64,000 nt of DNA from Winogradskyella sp. (GTDB lineage: Bacteria > Bacteroidota > Bacteroidia > Flavobacteriales > Flavobacteriaceae). The position numbers and the translations under genes were made by a program. The notes under the pieces were generated by a model. It ran no database searches, was not told where the DNA came from, and was given only the letters and a program-made list of their open reading frames with translations. The stretch is from NCBI RefSeq assembly GCF_028289625.1, contig NZ_JANQOM010000020.1, positions 62,001 to 126,000 of the forward strand. The letters are read 5' to 3'. Each line of letters opens with the position of its first letter. The first letter of the stretch is position 1. This document shows positions 25,614 to 34,928 of the stretch, in pieces.

Positions 25614-28085
25614 ATGAGTCAAGAAGAAGTAGATATCTTAAAACGAGCGTTAGCGCGCGAACGTGCATCTAGGAAAGCGGCTGAAGAAATTCTTGAAGCA
25701 AAGTCTGCAGAGCTTTATGAAGTCAATAAAAAGCTCGAAGAATCCCATGCTGAGCTAACGGTACTCTACAATAAAACCTCTTCACAACTTCAAGGAGTAT
25801 TCGAGAATATTGTAGATGCCTACGTCATTATGGATTTATGGGGCAATATTCTTAAGATGAATGAGGCAGCGGTAACGCTATTAGGCTTTAAGACGGTTCA
25901 CGATGAAGGAAATCTTTCTACACTAGTTGATCCCAAAGATATAGATAAAGTAGAACCAGCTTTTAAACAACTCTTTGAAAACGGCTCTATTACTGATTTC
26001 AAAATTAGAATTAGAACCAAACAAAACATCTCAAAATTTGTACATATCAATGCCAGTATTATCTATGAGGATGGTAAGGCCGTTGCCGCGCAGGGTATTG
26101 TACGGGATATCACATTAGAAAGTGAATATCAACGTGCCATTGAGACAGAACGGGAAAAGTATAGAAGTATTATAGCCAATATGAACCTTGGTTTGGTTGA
26201 AGTTAATAGCGATGATGTTATCCAAATGGTCAACCAAAGTTTTATAGAAATGTCTGGTTATAATGAGGATGAGTTAGTCGGAAAAAAAGGTGGCGAGTTA
26301 TTGGTGGCCGACAAATCATCTGATATTATACTTAAGGAAAACCAGAAGCGCCGAGAAGGAAAGTCTAACTCTTATGAATTGGTTGTAAAAAATAAGGCTG
26401 GCGATTTGAGGTATTGGTTGATTAGTGGTGCACCAAATTATGATATTAATGATAACGTAATTGGTTCTATAGGTATTCATTTAGATGTAACTGATGCTAA
26501 ACGCAATACTGAACTTATTGAGCAACAAAAGAAGGAGTTAGATGTTATTGTCAACAATTCCTCAATTGGTATTGTGTTAACAGAGGCAAACAACATTAAG
26601 CGGACAAATGAGACATTTCAAAATATGCTAGGCTATAATCAAGAAGAGCTAAATAGGCTTACTATTAAAGATCTGTCTTTAGCTGAAGATTATCCTGAAT
26701 CAAAAGCATTTATTGAAAAGATGAATGCAGGTGAGATAGATAATTTCATAGTTAATAAACGCTACAAGAAAAAAGATGGCTCTGTTATTTGGGCTAAGAC
26801 TAATGTAAGTGCTGTAAGAGACATAAATGGAAATATCAAATTTCAAGTTGCCTTAATTGAAGACATAACTTCAGAAAGAGAAAAAACATTAATCATAGAT
26901 ATGATTAATAACCTTACAAAATCTATTCTTGGGAAAACGGATATCAATGAGATTGCCTGGGAAATTGTTAATAATATTGCCGAGTATTTAGACTCAGATG
27001 ATTGTGTCATTTATTTGGTAGATCATAAAAATGAAACTTTAGAGCAAGTTGCTGTTTATGGCGATAAGCTCGACCAAAACAATAATATCATTAACAAGCT
27101 CATTTTGCCTATTGGAAAAGGCATTGTTGGTGATGTTGTACGAACTGGCAAATCTGAGGTTATAAAAGATACTTCTAAAGATGGCAGGTATGTTGCTGAT
27201 GGTGTTAAACGTTATTCCGAAATTACGGTTCCTATTATAAGGGATGGGAAAGTAATTGGAATTATAGATTCCGAGCATAAGGATAAAAACTATTATACCA
27301 ATCAGCATGTAAAAGCTTTAGAAAGTATAGCGAGTTTAGTGGCTATAAAATTAAGAACAGCCATAAATATTAGAGAGCGCAAAAAAGCTGAGGAACGTAA
27401 TATTCAACTTTTAAGCCAATTAGAAAAAAATAATAATGAACTACAAGAATATGCACATATTGTTTCACACGATTTAAAATCTCCTTTGCGAAGTATAGAT
27501 GCATTAGTGCAGTGGATAAAGGAAGATAATAAAGGAGAATTTGATGAGGCGACCAATCAGAATTTTGAACTCATCGAAATGACTTTAGAAAAGATGGAGC
27601 AATTGATTTCGGATATTCTCGAATATTCCAGTGTAACTTCAGAATCAAAAGACAAAACTAAGGTTAATCTCAATGAACTCATTGAGGAACTTAAGCAAAT
27701 TTTATATGTGCCAGAGCATATTTCAATTCGTGTTCTCAACCTACTTCCAACAGTGATTGGTGATAAAACCAAGCTACAGCAATTGTTTCAGAACTTAATT
27801 AGTAACGCTATAAAATTCAATGATAAAGAAAATGGTCTTATAGAAATTGATGTGGAAGAACAAAAATCGTATTACCAGTTTTCAGTCAAGGATAATGGAG
27901 TAGGGATAGAGAAAAAACACCACGATAAAATCTTTAAGATATTTCATGCCCTAAATAAGAATAAGGAATCATCAGGTATTGGTCTTTCAATAGTCAAGAA
28001 GATTGTAGATTTGTATAATGGTGAAATTTGGTTAACCTCAAAGCCTAAAGAAGGTACCACCTTTTTCTTCACACTAAAAAAGTAA
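25614..28085 (+). CDS. PAS/GAF sensor histidine kinase
   Basis: 823 residues, no membrane helix, so cytoplasmic. An N-terminal coiled coil (1-55) is followed by three PAS domains (about 60-180, 185-300, 305-425; repeated 'RDIT', 'LDVTDAKR', 'EDITSE' ends), a GAF domain (about 440-585, 'VYLVDHKNETLEQVAVYG'), then HisKA with 'YAHIVSHDLKSPLRSID' and an ATPase domain with 'NLISNAIKFN', 'DNGVGI' and 'SSGIGLSIVKKI'. It is expected to be the H-NOX partner and to pass phosphate to the HPt protein 5 bp downstream. There is no receiver domain in the protein. Confidence 0.93.
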   Translation: MSQEEVDILKRALARERASRKAAEEILEAKSAELYEVNKKLEESHAELTVLYNKTSSQLQGVFENIVDAYVIMDLWGNILKMNEAAVTLLGFKTVHDEGNLSTLVDPKDIDKVEPAFKQLFENGSITDFKIRIRTKQNISKFVHINASIIYEDGKAVAAQGIVRDITLESEYQRAIETEREKYRSIIANMNLGLVEVNSDDVIQMVNQSFIEMSGYNEDELVGKKGGELLVADKSSDIILKENQKRREGKSNSYELVVKNKAGDLRYWLISGAPNYDINDNVIGSIGIHLDVTDAKRNTELIEQQKKELDVIVNNSSIGIVLTEANNIKRTNETFQNMLGYNQEELNRLTIKDLSLAEDYPESKAFIEKMNAGEIDNFIVNKRYKKKDGSVIWAKTNVSAVRDINGNIKFQVALIEDITSEREKTLIIDMINNLTKSILGKTDINEIAWEIVNNIAEYLDSDDCVIYLVDHKNETLEQVAVYGDKLDQNNNIINKLILPIGKGIVGDVVRTGKSEVIKDTSKDGRYVADGVKRYSEITVPIIRDGKVIGIIDSEHKDKNYYTNQHVKALESIASLVAIKLRTAINIRERKKAEERNIQLLSQLEKNNNELQEYAHIVSHDLKSPLRSIDALVQWIKEDNKGEFDEATNQNFELIEMTLEKMEQLISDILEYSSVTSESKDKTKVNLNELIEELKQILYVPEHISIRVLNLLPTVIGDKTKLQQLFQNLISNAIKFNDKENGLIEIDVEEQKSYYQFSVKDNGVGIEKKHHDKIFKIFHALNKNKESSGIGLSIVKKIVDLYNGEIWLTSKPKEGTTFFFTLKK

Positions 28086-28089
28086 GGCT

Positions 28090-28407
28090 ATGGAGCAACC
28101 AAATCTATCGTATATTGAAAGCATGTCTGGAGGCGATCAAGCCTTCGAACAAAAACTTATTGATATCATTCAGCAAGAATTTCCAGAAGAAAAAGAAATT
28201 TACTTTAATAATATTGCAGCTAATAATTTTAAAGCTGCTGCGGAAAACGTACATAAACTTAAACATAAAATTAGTATTTTAGGACTCGTTAAAAGTTATG
28301 AAACTGCCGTTACTTATGAGCATCATCTTATAGAAGGTAGTAAAGAAGGGCAAGATGATTTTGAAGCCATTTTGCAAAACATGACTGATTTTTTAGAGAC
28401 GTTATAA
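28090..28407 (+). CDS. Histidine phosphotransfer (HPt) protein
   Basis: 105 residues, all helical. The HPt site is 'ENVHKLKHKISILGL', with phospho-accepting His55. Stand-alone HPt proteins carry phosphate between receivers and kinases. Wedged between the kinase and the LytTR regulator, it makes this a multi-step relay with two possible receivers (Asp58 of the CheY-like protein and Asp53 of the LytTR regulator). Confidence 0.9.
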   Translation: MEQPNLSYIESMSGGDQAFEQKLIDIIQQEFPEEKEIYFNNIAANNFKAAAENVHKLKHKISILGLVKSYETAVTYEHHLIEGSKEGQDDFEAILQNMTDFLETL

Positions 28408-28416
28408 GCCTAATTT

Positions 28417-29127
28417 ATGAATTGTATTATTATCGATGATGAAGCTACAGCCAGAGCTATAATTGGCCAATTGTGTAGCAATGTACCAAGCTTAACTGTT
28501 TTAGAAGAATTTCCAAATGCAATACAGGCGATAAAGTATCTTAACCAGAATGAAGTCGACTTGATTTTTCTCGATATACACATGCCCGACTTCACAGGCT
28601 TTGATTTTATTGAAACCATTAAAAATCCACCAAAAATAGTCCTCACAACCTCTGATGCTAATTTTGCAATCCAAGCTTTCGAGTATGACTGTATAGTGGA
28701 CTACCTGGTGAAACCAATCACACCTGAGCGTTTTCAAAAAGCCATCCAAAAAGCAGAAACTTCGCCAGTGGCAGCATCAAGTTCTAGTGCATCAGAACAT
28801 GTGGAAACCACTTCAGGCAATGACCTGTATGTGAATATTGATAGACGTTTAATTAAGATTGATATTCCTAGTATTTACTTAGTAGAAGCAAAAGGCGATT
28901 ACATTTTAATAAAGACAGAGGATAAAAACTATACGGTTCATTCGACCTTGAAGAAGATAGAAGAGAAATTACCAGATAGTCTGTTTTTAAAAATTCATCG
29001 GTCGTATATCATCAATGTACAGAAGATCATTGATATTGAAGATAATAGTGTGCTGATTAAAAAGGATGTTATTCCTGTAAGTCGCTCTAATCGACCAGAG
29101 TTAATGAAGCGCTTAAACTTACTTTAA
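28417..29127 (+). CDS. LytTR-family response regulator
   Basis: 236 residues. Receiver domain 1-120 with 'IIDDEATARAI' and Asp53 in 'LIFLDIHMPD', Lys in 'DYLVKPITPE'. A linker of Ala/Ser (about 118-133) leads to the LytTR DNA-binding domain with 'DRRLIKIDIPSIYLVEAKGDYI', 'FLKIHRSYIINVQKI' and 'IPVSRSNRPEL'. LytTR proteins bind direct repeats with centres about 21 bp apart, exactly the pitch seen at the promoters of this locus, making it the best candidate for their regulator. Confidence 0.93.
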   Translation: MNCIIIDDEATARAIIGQLCSNVPSLTVLEEFPNAIQAIKYLNQNEVDLIFLDIHMPDFTGFDFIETIKNPPKIVLTTSDANFAIQAFEYDCIVDYLVKPITPERFQKAIQKAETSPVAASSSSASEHVETTSGNDLYVNIDRRLIKIDIPSIYLVEAKGDYILIKTEDKNYTVHSTLKKIEEKLPDSLFLKIHRSYIINVQKIIDIEDNSVLIKKDVIPVSRSNRPELMKRLNLL

Positions 29128-29219
29128 ATAGTACATCGACAGAAAAACGTCAACCAACGATTCGGTAAGTTTAGTCATCGAAATTTGAATTTCTTATAGA
29201 TTTATCTTATTTATCTTTG
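29128..29219 (+). promoter_or_regulatory. Repeat-type (LytTR-like) promoter H, drives putative sRNA 2
   Basis: Three 16-bp elements at a 21-bp pitch begin one base after the LytTR gene stop: ATAGTACATCGACAGA (29128), GTCAACCAACGATTCG (29149), TTTAGTCATCGAAATT (29170-29185). A perfect -7 box TATCTTTG follows at 29212-29219, 26 bp on. No ORF follows; instead a terminator lies 47 bp downstream. Confidence 0.65.
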
Positions 29220-29225
29220 AATCAG

Positions 29226-29299
29226 ATTCATAGAGTAGGTTTAAATATTGAATTAATAGCAAGATAAGGCAGTAGAATTTTCTACTGCCTTATTTTTTT
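29226..29299 (+). ncRNA. Putative small RNA 2
   Basis: About 74 nt from the expected start after the box at 29212 to the end of a strong terminator: AAGGCAGTAGA (29266-29276) pairs with TCTACTGCCTT (29281-29291), then T7. The segment 'ttgaattaatagcaagataa' before the stem is almost the same as in sRNA 1 at 10961-11053, which also follows a response regulator gene. Expression is inferred from promoter, terminator and the shared element. Confidence 0.55.
29263..29299 (+). terminator. Intrinsic terminator of sRNA 2
   Basis: An 11-bp perfect stem AAGGCAGTAGA/TCTACTGCCTT with a 4-nt loop is followed by 'attttttt'. It would also stop read-through from the LytTR operon. Confidence 0.88.
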
Positions 29300-29321
29300 G
29301 ATATTAAATCATAGTCCAAAA

Positions 29322-29412
29322 ACCATTCGTCGACACTAAATGGTTTCCTAACGTTAGCCTTACCGTGTCAATCGAAAATCCTCAAAAAAGTCGTAAAGGC
29401 AAGGTAGATTTG
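29322..29412 (+). promoter_or_regulatory. Repeat-type (LytTR-like) promoter B
   Basis: ACCATTCGTCGACACT (29322-29337) is identical to the first repeat of promoter A. A weak middle element sits at 29343 and CGTGTCAATCGAAAAT at 29364-29379, that is 42 bp (two pitches) on. The perfect -7 box TAGATTTG is at 29405-29412, 25 bp after the last repeat and 24 bp before the start codon. Confidence 0.72.
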
Positions 29413-29436
29413 TTTCAGAATTTAAAATGAAACCGT

Positions 29437-32040
29437 ATGAAACCCCAACTTTACGCTTTAAAGAGACAACTATCACTAGTTATAATATTAGTAATTAGTT
29501 TTACAGGTATAGCACAAGAGGATATTCCTTTTAATTGCGACTATAATGCTTATTTATTTCAGTTTAACGATGTCTATGCCATAGACTTGGCATCAGGTAG
29601 CTCGTACTTAGTTCATGAAAACGTAACAGAAGCTTCTATTAATGCTGCAGCCTATAATCCTGCGGATGGTTTTATTTGGGGTTCTCTAAAAGGTTCAAAA
29701 GACATTGTAAGGATAGGCAAGAATTTTACAACTTTAATTTATAATGTCCCAGAACTTCCAGATTATAATCGTTATGTTGGTGGTATTAGTGCAGGAGGCA
29801 TGTATTATTTAAAAGGAGGAAATACAACGTACTTTAAAATTGATTTAGATCCTGGGTCGCCAAATTATGTGCAACACAACGCCACGGAGACATTATCTCG
29901 AAATATTAATATTCACGATTGGGCGTTTAATGCTGTTGATGGCCAATTATACACTGTAGAGAAGGGTTCTAATACATTATACAGAATCAATCCTGATAAC
30001 GGTCTAGTGACGACTTTGGGTGAAGTGCCGATTTTGGCAGGAAATAATTATACTTATGGTGCCGTATATTTTGATGCTGACGGGCGTTTTTATATATCAG
30101 CAAATCAAACAGGAACCATCTATGTGATTCAAAATGTGCAAACCGTAAATACATCTGCGGACATGGATTCTAATTTATTTGCTTTTGGACCATCAAGTTC
30201 TAGTAATGATGGCGCACGTTGTCCAACGGCTCCCGTACCGCAAGAAATCTGTGATAACGGTATTGATGATGATGGTGATGGTCTTATCGATTGTGAAGAT
30301 CCTTCATGTTCTGGTTATGAATCTTGCGAAGTGATTGAACCACCAACTTCAGGAGGTAATGATGGTGGTTTAGAAAGTAATAACCGTTTATCTGAACAAA
30401 TCAACCAACGTAACTTTAACAGAGCCAAAGCAGGCCATAAATTTGATAGATTAACAGCACCAAAAGTTAGACGAAGGCTTGCGTATTCACTAGCTAAGAG
30501 CAATAACAGTTTTACCCTGCAAGATTTCATCCCTTTAGAGGTCATTGGCGAAACCGAAGCGATAGAATCCACACCAGCAGACTTAGTGAATATTACTAAT
30601 GCTACAGAAGTCTATGCTGTAGATTACATGAATTTAGGGACACCAATAGCCACGGTTTTGGCCTTAAAAACAGAAAATGGTGTCTATGAGCATACCAAGT
30701 ATATCTGTGACCGCTTACTGGGAGCAGAACTCATCTCAGTAAATACAATGACCATAAATGAGCAAGCCTTTATTAAGTCTATTATTAAAAACGTAGATGG
30801 CACTTACGAATTTGTACTAAGCTTATCCGCTAAAGTGATTAATAATGAACAAAACTTTGCCATAGAAAGCCACTGGAATTTAGATCAGTACGAAAACAAT
30901 ACCACCTTTTATAATTTTCAGATATGGGCTAATACTGTTGATGATTTGTACCTTTTGGGTGAAGAAGTCTTGAATCTTTTAAATATTGAAAAGCCAATTA
31001 CTGAATACAATAATTCTACACCACCTACGGTATTTGTTAGAAAAGGACAATATGTTAATGGAGGTTTGGATTTACAGATTGTCAATACCAATCGCACTGA
31101 GTCTGTAACATTAGACGCAGGGTATAGAACTACGGAAACAACAACATTTAATACACTCAATTCTACCATAGACTTGAATGGCAACTACATCACCAATCTC
31201 ACAGTGGATACAGGACGTTTGTTTGATATAGGGTTTAGGATTGGTGATGGCATTGCCACACCAGATGATTTGTTTATGTCTGATGGTCCTTGGGGTATTG
31301 ATGACTCACAAGAAGGTACAACGGTAGGGCTTTATAATGTCACTGAGAACGACTTTGATTTTGAGGTTATGGATTACCCGATAGAGCGTAATGTACAATT
31401 AAGAGCAACAACTAATACATATGTGGCAACTTACAGAGCCTTAACACCACGCTTTAAAGCCGTAGATCTCATGGGTTATAATAGCTTAAAGTTAAGTGCA
31501 TCTGGGACAGGAAACTTAGGGATTGCTTTTGTAAAACAAAGCATTACGAACTGGGAGGACCAGTACAAAATGACCATTGCATTAAACAATACGCCACAAG
31601 ACTTTGTATTGCCTCTGGCTGATTTTATGAGTGCTAATGACATAGATCCTGTGTTGGATGATGTAGTCACTATTGTCTTTACAATGGCTTCTGACGATGG
31701 TACTTCACAAACTAAAGTTATGAAGCTAGAGGACTTAAGGCTATCACAAGAAACTGCTTTATCTATAGATGAGTTTGAAACGGCAACCAATACTCTAGGA
31801 GCCTATCCTAACCCTATGACCTCTCAAACGACCTTAACCTTTAGTTTAGCACATAATGAAACCATACAGTTTATGGTCTACGACCAGTTGGGTAAGCAAG
31901 TTTATCATACAGCCTATGATGCCGTAGCAGGTAAAAACAGCATGACCTTTAACAGAGCAAACTTAAGCACAGGTTTATATTTCTGTAAAATTTTAAGTAG
32001 CGAGTACGAGTTTAATCCCCTAAAACTGATTATTAACTAG
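29437..32040 (+). CDS. Secreted T9SS-sorted surface protein, propeller-type N-terminus
   Basis: 867 residues with a signal peptide ending near 'FTGIAQ'. Residues about 30-255 look like a beta-propeller of the DUF6923 type ('GSNTLYRINPDNGLVTTLG'). A Ca-binding-like 'CDNGIDDDGDGLIDCEDPSC' follows. The rest (about 300-780) is shared with the paralogue at 32241, starting at 'GGNDGGLESNNRL'. The C-terminal ~80 residues ('LGAYPNPMTSQTTLTFS', 'LSTGLYFCKI', 'LKLIIN') are a type A sorting domain for type IX secretion. Likely an adhesin or matrix protein induced with the polysaccharide locus. Confidence 0.82.
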   Translation: MKPQLYALKRQLSLVIILVISFTGIAQEDIPFNCDYNAYLFQFNDVYAIDLASGSSYLVHENVTEASINAAAYNPADGFIWGSLKGSKDIVRIGKNFTTLIYNVPELPDYNRYVGGISAGGMYYLKGGNTTYFKIDLDPGSPNYVQHNATETLSRNINIHDWAFNAVDGQLYTVEKGSNTLYRINPDNGLVTTLGEVPILAGNNYTYGAVYFDADGRFYISANQTGTIYVIQNVQTVNTSADMDSNLFAFGPSSSSNDGARCPTAPVPQEICDNGIDDDGDGLIDCEDPSCSGYESCEVIEPPTSGGNDGGLESNNRLSEQINQRNFNRAKAGHKFDRLTAPKVRRRLAYSLAKSNNSFTLQDFIPLEVIGETEAIESTPADLVNITNATEVYAVDYMNLGTPIATVLALKTENGVYEHTKYICDRLLGAELISVNTMTINEQAFIKSIIKNVDGTYEFVLSLSAKVINNEQNFAIESHWNLDQYENNTTFYNFQIWANTVDDLYLLGEEVLNLLNIEKPITEYNNSTPPTVFVRKGQYVNGGLDLQIVNTNRTESVTLDAGYRTTETTTFNTLNSTIDLNGNYITNLTVDTGRLFDIGFRIGDGIATPDDLFMSDGPWGIDDSQEGTTVGLYNVTENDFDFEVMDYPIERNVQLRATTNTYVATYRALTPRFKAVDLMGYNSLKLSASGTGNLGIAFVKQSITNWEDQYKMTIALNNTPQDFVLPLADFMSANDIDPVLDDVVTIVFTMASDDGTSQTKVMKLEDLRLSQETALSIDEFETATNTLGAYPNPMTSQTTLTFSLAHNETIQFMVYDQLGKQVYHTAYDAVAGKNSMTFNRANLSTGLYFCKILSSEYEFNPLKLIIN

Positions 32041-32061
32041 CTAATTTCATAATCAATTTGT

Positions 32062-32098
32062 AAAGGTAAAGGCGAGAGCTTTTGCCTTTTATTTTTTC
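32062..32098 (+). terminator. Terminator after the first T9SS gene
   Basis: The arms 'aaaggtaaaggc' and 'gcttttgccttt' with a GAGA loop run into 'tattttttc'. The same design recurs after the paralogue at 34712, evidence that terminators were duplicated along with the genes. Confidence 0.8.
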
Positions 32099-32129
32099 TA
32101 TATAAACCAAATCGATAAAAGGTTAAAAA

Positions 32130-32220
32130 ACCATTCACCGAAACTAAAAAACCATCTATCTAGGTTAACGTAGTGTCAATCGAAAATAAAAACTCCCTCT
32201 CTTTCTAAGCCCTAGTTTAG
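32130..32220 (+). promoter_or_regulatory. Repeat-type (LytTR-like) promoter C
   Basis: Repeats ACCATTCACCGAAACT (32130), ACCATCTATCTAGGTT (32151) and AGTGTCAATCGAAAAT (32172-32187) at an exact 21-bp pitch. TAGTTTAG (32213-32220) stands 25 bp later, 20 bp before the ATG. The third repeat differs by one base pair from that of promoter B over 15 positions, reflecting the tandem duplication. Confidence 0.75.
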
Positions 32221-32240
32221 TGGTATAAAAACAAGAAATC

Positions 32241-34688
32241 ATGAAACATAAATTACTCATTCTTTGCTCGATAGTAGCAATAACAGCATCCGCACAGAAC
32301 TATCAATTTCTGGGGGATTTTACATCAAACGGAACACCATTGTATTTAGAAAACCCTGGCGATACCGTTTCAGGAGAAACATTACAAATGATTGACGATT
32401 CCCTCCCGGAGAGCTACCCAGTACCGGATTATAATCCACACTATATTTCTTCTGGCTACGACACAGATGTCCAACTCGATAGTTTGGCAGATGTTTGGGT
32501 GACCTTTGTTAGTGAAGGTGCGGGTTATAGAAATGTATTGGGATTTTATACCTACGACGTTAATAATCCACCCACCACAGCCCCACAGCCAGAAGATATT
32601 ACCATTATTTTTCCAAATGCATCTGCTTTATATAGTGGCGGTGGCTTACAGGCTGGTGACAAGGTTAAGCTTGGTACATTTCCTGCAGGTACAGGAATAG
32701 GCTGGGTCTTATTGGCAAACGCCTGGAGTTCGTCTACAAGTAGTGTAGGTTACGGCCATTGGCAGTTATATTCTAATCCAGATTATAACCCAGAATCCGA
32801 TGCCGCTTTACGATACCATAATGTTCTTTTAAATGATCCATCCAATGAGCGTATTATTTTAGGGTTTGAAGATATAAGAAGAGATTACGCGTCTTGTGAT
32901 AACGATTTTAACGATGCGATATTCTATGTTACAGCAAATCCTTATGAAGCTTTAAGAACTGTAAATTATGCAGATGTTAGTAGTGCAGCAGATGTGACCT
33001 CAGGTAACGACGGTGGGTTGGAGAGTAATGGCGATTTGGCGAGTTTAATAGCCAAGAGAAACTTTAACCGCACAAAAACAAATAATATCCACAACAAAAG
33101 AGATAGACAATCCAAGTTTATGAGAGATATGATGTCCTTGTCTAAAACGTCAACCTCGCAAGGTTTGGAATCTTACCTGCCAGAAACAGGGATGTATGGT
33201 AATGAAACGGCTTATATTTCTAGTCCAGAGGATTTAATCGGTATCACCAATGCCACGGAAGTATTCTCCCTAGACATGTACAAAGAGAGCACTAGAGTGT
33301 CTGCGGTTTTAGCAACAGCAACAGAAGGTACAGTTTATGACCATTCTAAAGTCATTTGTGATAGGCTTAACAGCTCTAGCTTAGAGGATGTAAGAACTGT
33401 AAATGTAAGAGGGCACCAAATTATTAGTGCTAGTATTTTGCGCGCTACAGGAGAAAGGGAATACACCCTAAGTTTCTCGGTAAAATTAGGTGAGATGCAG
33501 AATGAATTATTCAGCTTTTGGAATGTAGCACAATACCCTGAAGGCGATTATTATAATTTCCAGATTTGGGGAAGTTCATTTTCACAAGTGTTTACAATCG
33601 GTAACTATGTTATTGATACACTTACCGCCGAAAACCCTTTGGTTAGCAACGCAGTTAATGATGTAATACCTATGGTTTTTGTAAAATCAGGGACTTATAG
33701 CAATGGTGAACTTCAATTGAATATCATAAACAAAATCAATGCTACGGCCTTAAACTTTAACGCCAGTATTGCACCAACAGAAACGATGGATCATTATAGC
33801 GATTTACAGACTATAGTGTTATCAGGGGATTGGAATGAAAGTATTACCATAACCACAGGGACGTTGTTTGATGTTGGTTTTTCGCTACAAGTTGCAGGCT
33901 ATGCACAGCACGATGCTTTGTATTTGGCTGATGGCCCTTGGGGTGTAGATTACAACGAACAATTAGCAGATATCCATAGCTTTGATGTAGCCAACAATCC
34001 TATAACGTATGATGACAACCTTTACGAAATAGAACGTCAGCCTTCAGTTTCGGGTATTGCTACAGGACATGTTAATTTGTTTCGACATGTATTACCTGGT
34101 GATCAAACCTTGGACGTCACCAACTTTGAAGCGATGCAGTTTTATATGACAAGCAATCAATTGATTGAAGTCGTATTGATGCCCGAGAATTTAGAAGATT
34201 GGAACAATCGTCTGCGTTATACCATACGCGCAACTTCAGGACATACATTTTATAACATTCCTTTTGAAGATTTTGTGGATGCCAATGGGCAAAGTGGTAG
34301 CATGACAGATGTAAAAACAATAGTGTTCTCGGTCGTTGGTAACTATGCTGATGCGGTACCATTTAATTTAGAAGTGTCTGAAGTGGCATTTGGCGCTAAC
34401 CAGAGCTTAAGTATCGATACCTTTGAAGTAGAGGAGAATGTATTGGGAGCCTATCCTAACCCAATGCAATCTCAAACGACCTTAACCTTTAGCATGGTAC
34501 AAAATGAAACCGTACAGTTTATAGTCTACGACCAGTTAGGTAAGCAAGTTTACCATACAACCTATGAAGCCGTAGCAGGAAAAAACAGTATGATTTTTAA
34601 CAGAGTAAACTTAAGCACAGGCTTATACTTCTGTACAATTGCTAGTGCTCAACATGAGTTTGATGCCTTAAAACTGATTATTAATTAA
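32241..34688 (+). CDS. Secreted T9SS-sorted surface protein with DUF4114 domain
   Basis: 815 residues. Signal peptide 'MKHKLLILCSIVAITASAQ'. Residues about 80-235 hold a DUF4114-type domain ('AGDKVKLGTFPAGTGIGWVLLA' in part, 'IILGFEDIRRDYASCDNDFND'), a putative calcium-binding module found in adhesins. From 'GNDGGLESNGDLASLIAKRNF' onward it is homologous to the preceding protein, ending with the same type A sorting domain ('LGAYPNPMQSQTTLTFS', 'LSTGLYFCTI'). The pair share a body and differ in the N-terminal head. Confidence 0.85.
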   Translation: MKHKLLILCSIVAITASAQNYQFLGDFTSNGTPLYLENPGDTVSGETLQMIDDSLPESYPVPDYNPHYISSGYDTDVQLDSLADVWVTFVSEGAGYRNVLGFYTYDVNNPPTTAPQPEDITIIFPNASALYSGGGLQAGDKVKLGTFPAGTGIGWVLLANAWSSSTSSVGYGHWQLYSNPDYNPESDAALRYHNVLLNDPSNERIILGFEDIRRDYASCDNDFNDAIFYVTANPYEALRTVNYADVSSAADVTSGNDGGLESNGDLASLIAKRNFNRTKTNNIHNKRDRQSKFMRDMMSLSKTSTSQGLESYLPETGMYGNETAYISSPEDLIGITNATEVFSLDMYKESTRVSAVLATATEGTVYDHSKVICDRLNSSSLEDVRTVNVRGHQIISASILRATGEREYTLSFSVKLGEMQNELFSFWNVAQYPEGDYYNFQIWGSSFSQVFTIGNYVIDTLTAENPLVSNAVNDVIPMVFVKSGTYSNGELQLNIINKINATALNFNASIAPTETMDHYSDLQTIVLSGDWNESITITTGTLFDVGFSLQVAGYAQHDALYLADGPWGVDYNEQLADIHSFDVANNPITYDDNLYEIERQPSVSGIATGHVNLFRHVLPGDQTLDVTNFEAMQFYMTSNQLIEVVLMPENLEDWNNRLRYTIRATSGHTFYNIPFEDFVDANGQSGSMTDVKTIVFSVVGNYADAVPFNLEVSEVAFGANQSLSIDTFEVEENVLGAYPNPMQSQTTLTFSMVQNETVQFIVYDQLGKQVYHTTYEAVAGKNSMIFNRVNLSTGLYFCTIASAQHEFDALKLIIN

Positions 34689-34711
34689 CCCTAATTATTA
34701 ACTAATTTTAG

Positions 34712-34747
34712 AAGGCAAAGGCGAACGCTTTTGCCTTTTGTTTTTTG
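34712..34747 (+). terminator. Terminator after the second T9SS gene
   Basis: 'aaggcaaaggcg' (34712-34723) pairs with 'cgcttttgcctt' (34726-34737) and is followed by a T-rich tract. Confidence 0.82.
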
Positions 34748-34748
34748 T

Positions 34749-34831
34749 GTCATTCAGAGGGAATGATGACCGATGAATCTGTATGAATTTAAACTTAATT
34801 TTAAAAGATTCTTCGCCACGCTCTGAATGAC
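34749..34831 (+). repeat. REP/MITE-like element with 11-bp inverted ends
   Basis: GTCATTCAGAG (34749-34759) and CTCTGAATGAC (34821-34831) are perfect inverted ends, with inner 'gatgaatct' and 'agattcttc' also roughly complementary. It resembles the dispersed 'gtcattc-tgag ... agattctt' palindromes common in Bacteroidetes genomes. 83 bp, non-coding. Confidence 0.6.
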
Positions 34832-34928
34832 AAAAGCTTTTGCTTTTCGTTATAATTTTGATTTAGGAATTCATTTGCAATGAGCAATACATTTTGCTGG
34901 GCATTGCAGTTGAATACTTTTTAAAGAT

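Noticed and set aside
25614..28085. Hybrid kinase with a built-in receiver
   Set aside because: The protein ends after the ATPase domain; receivers are separate genes.
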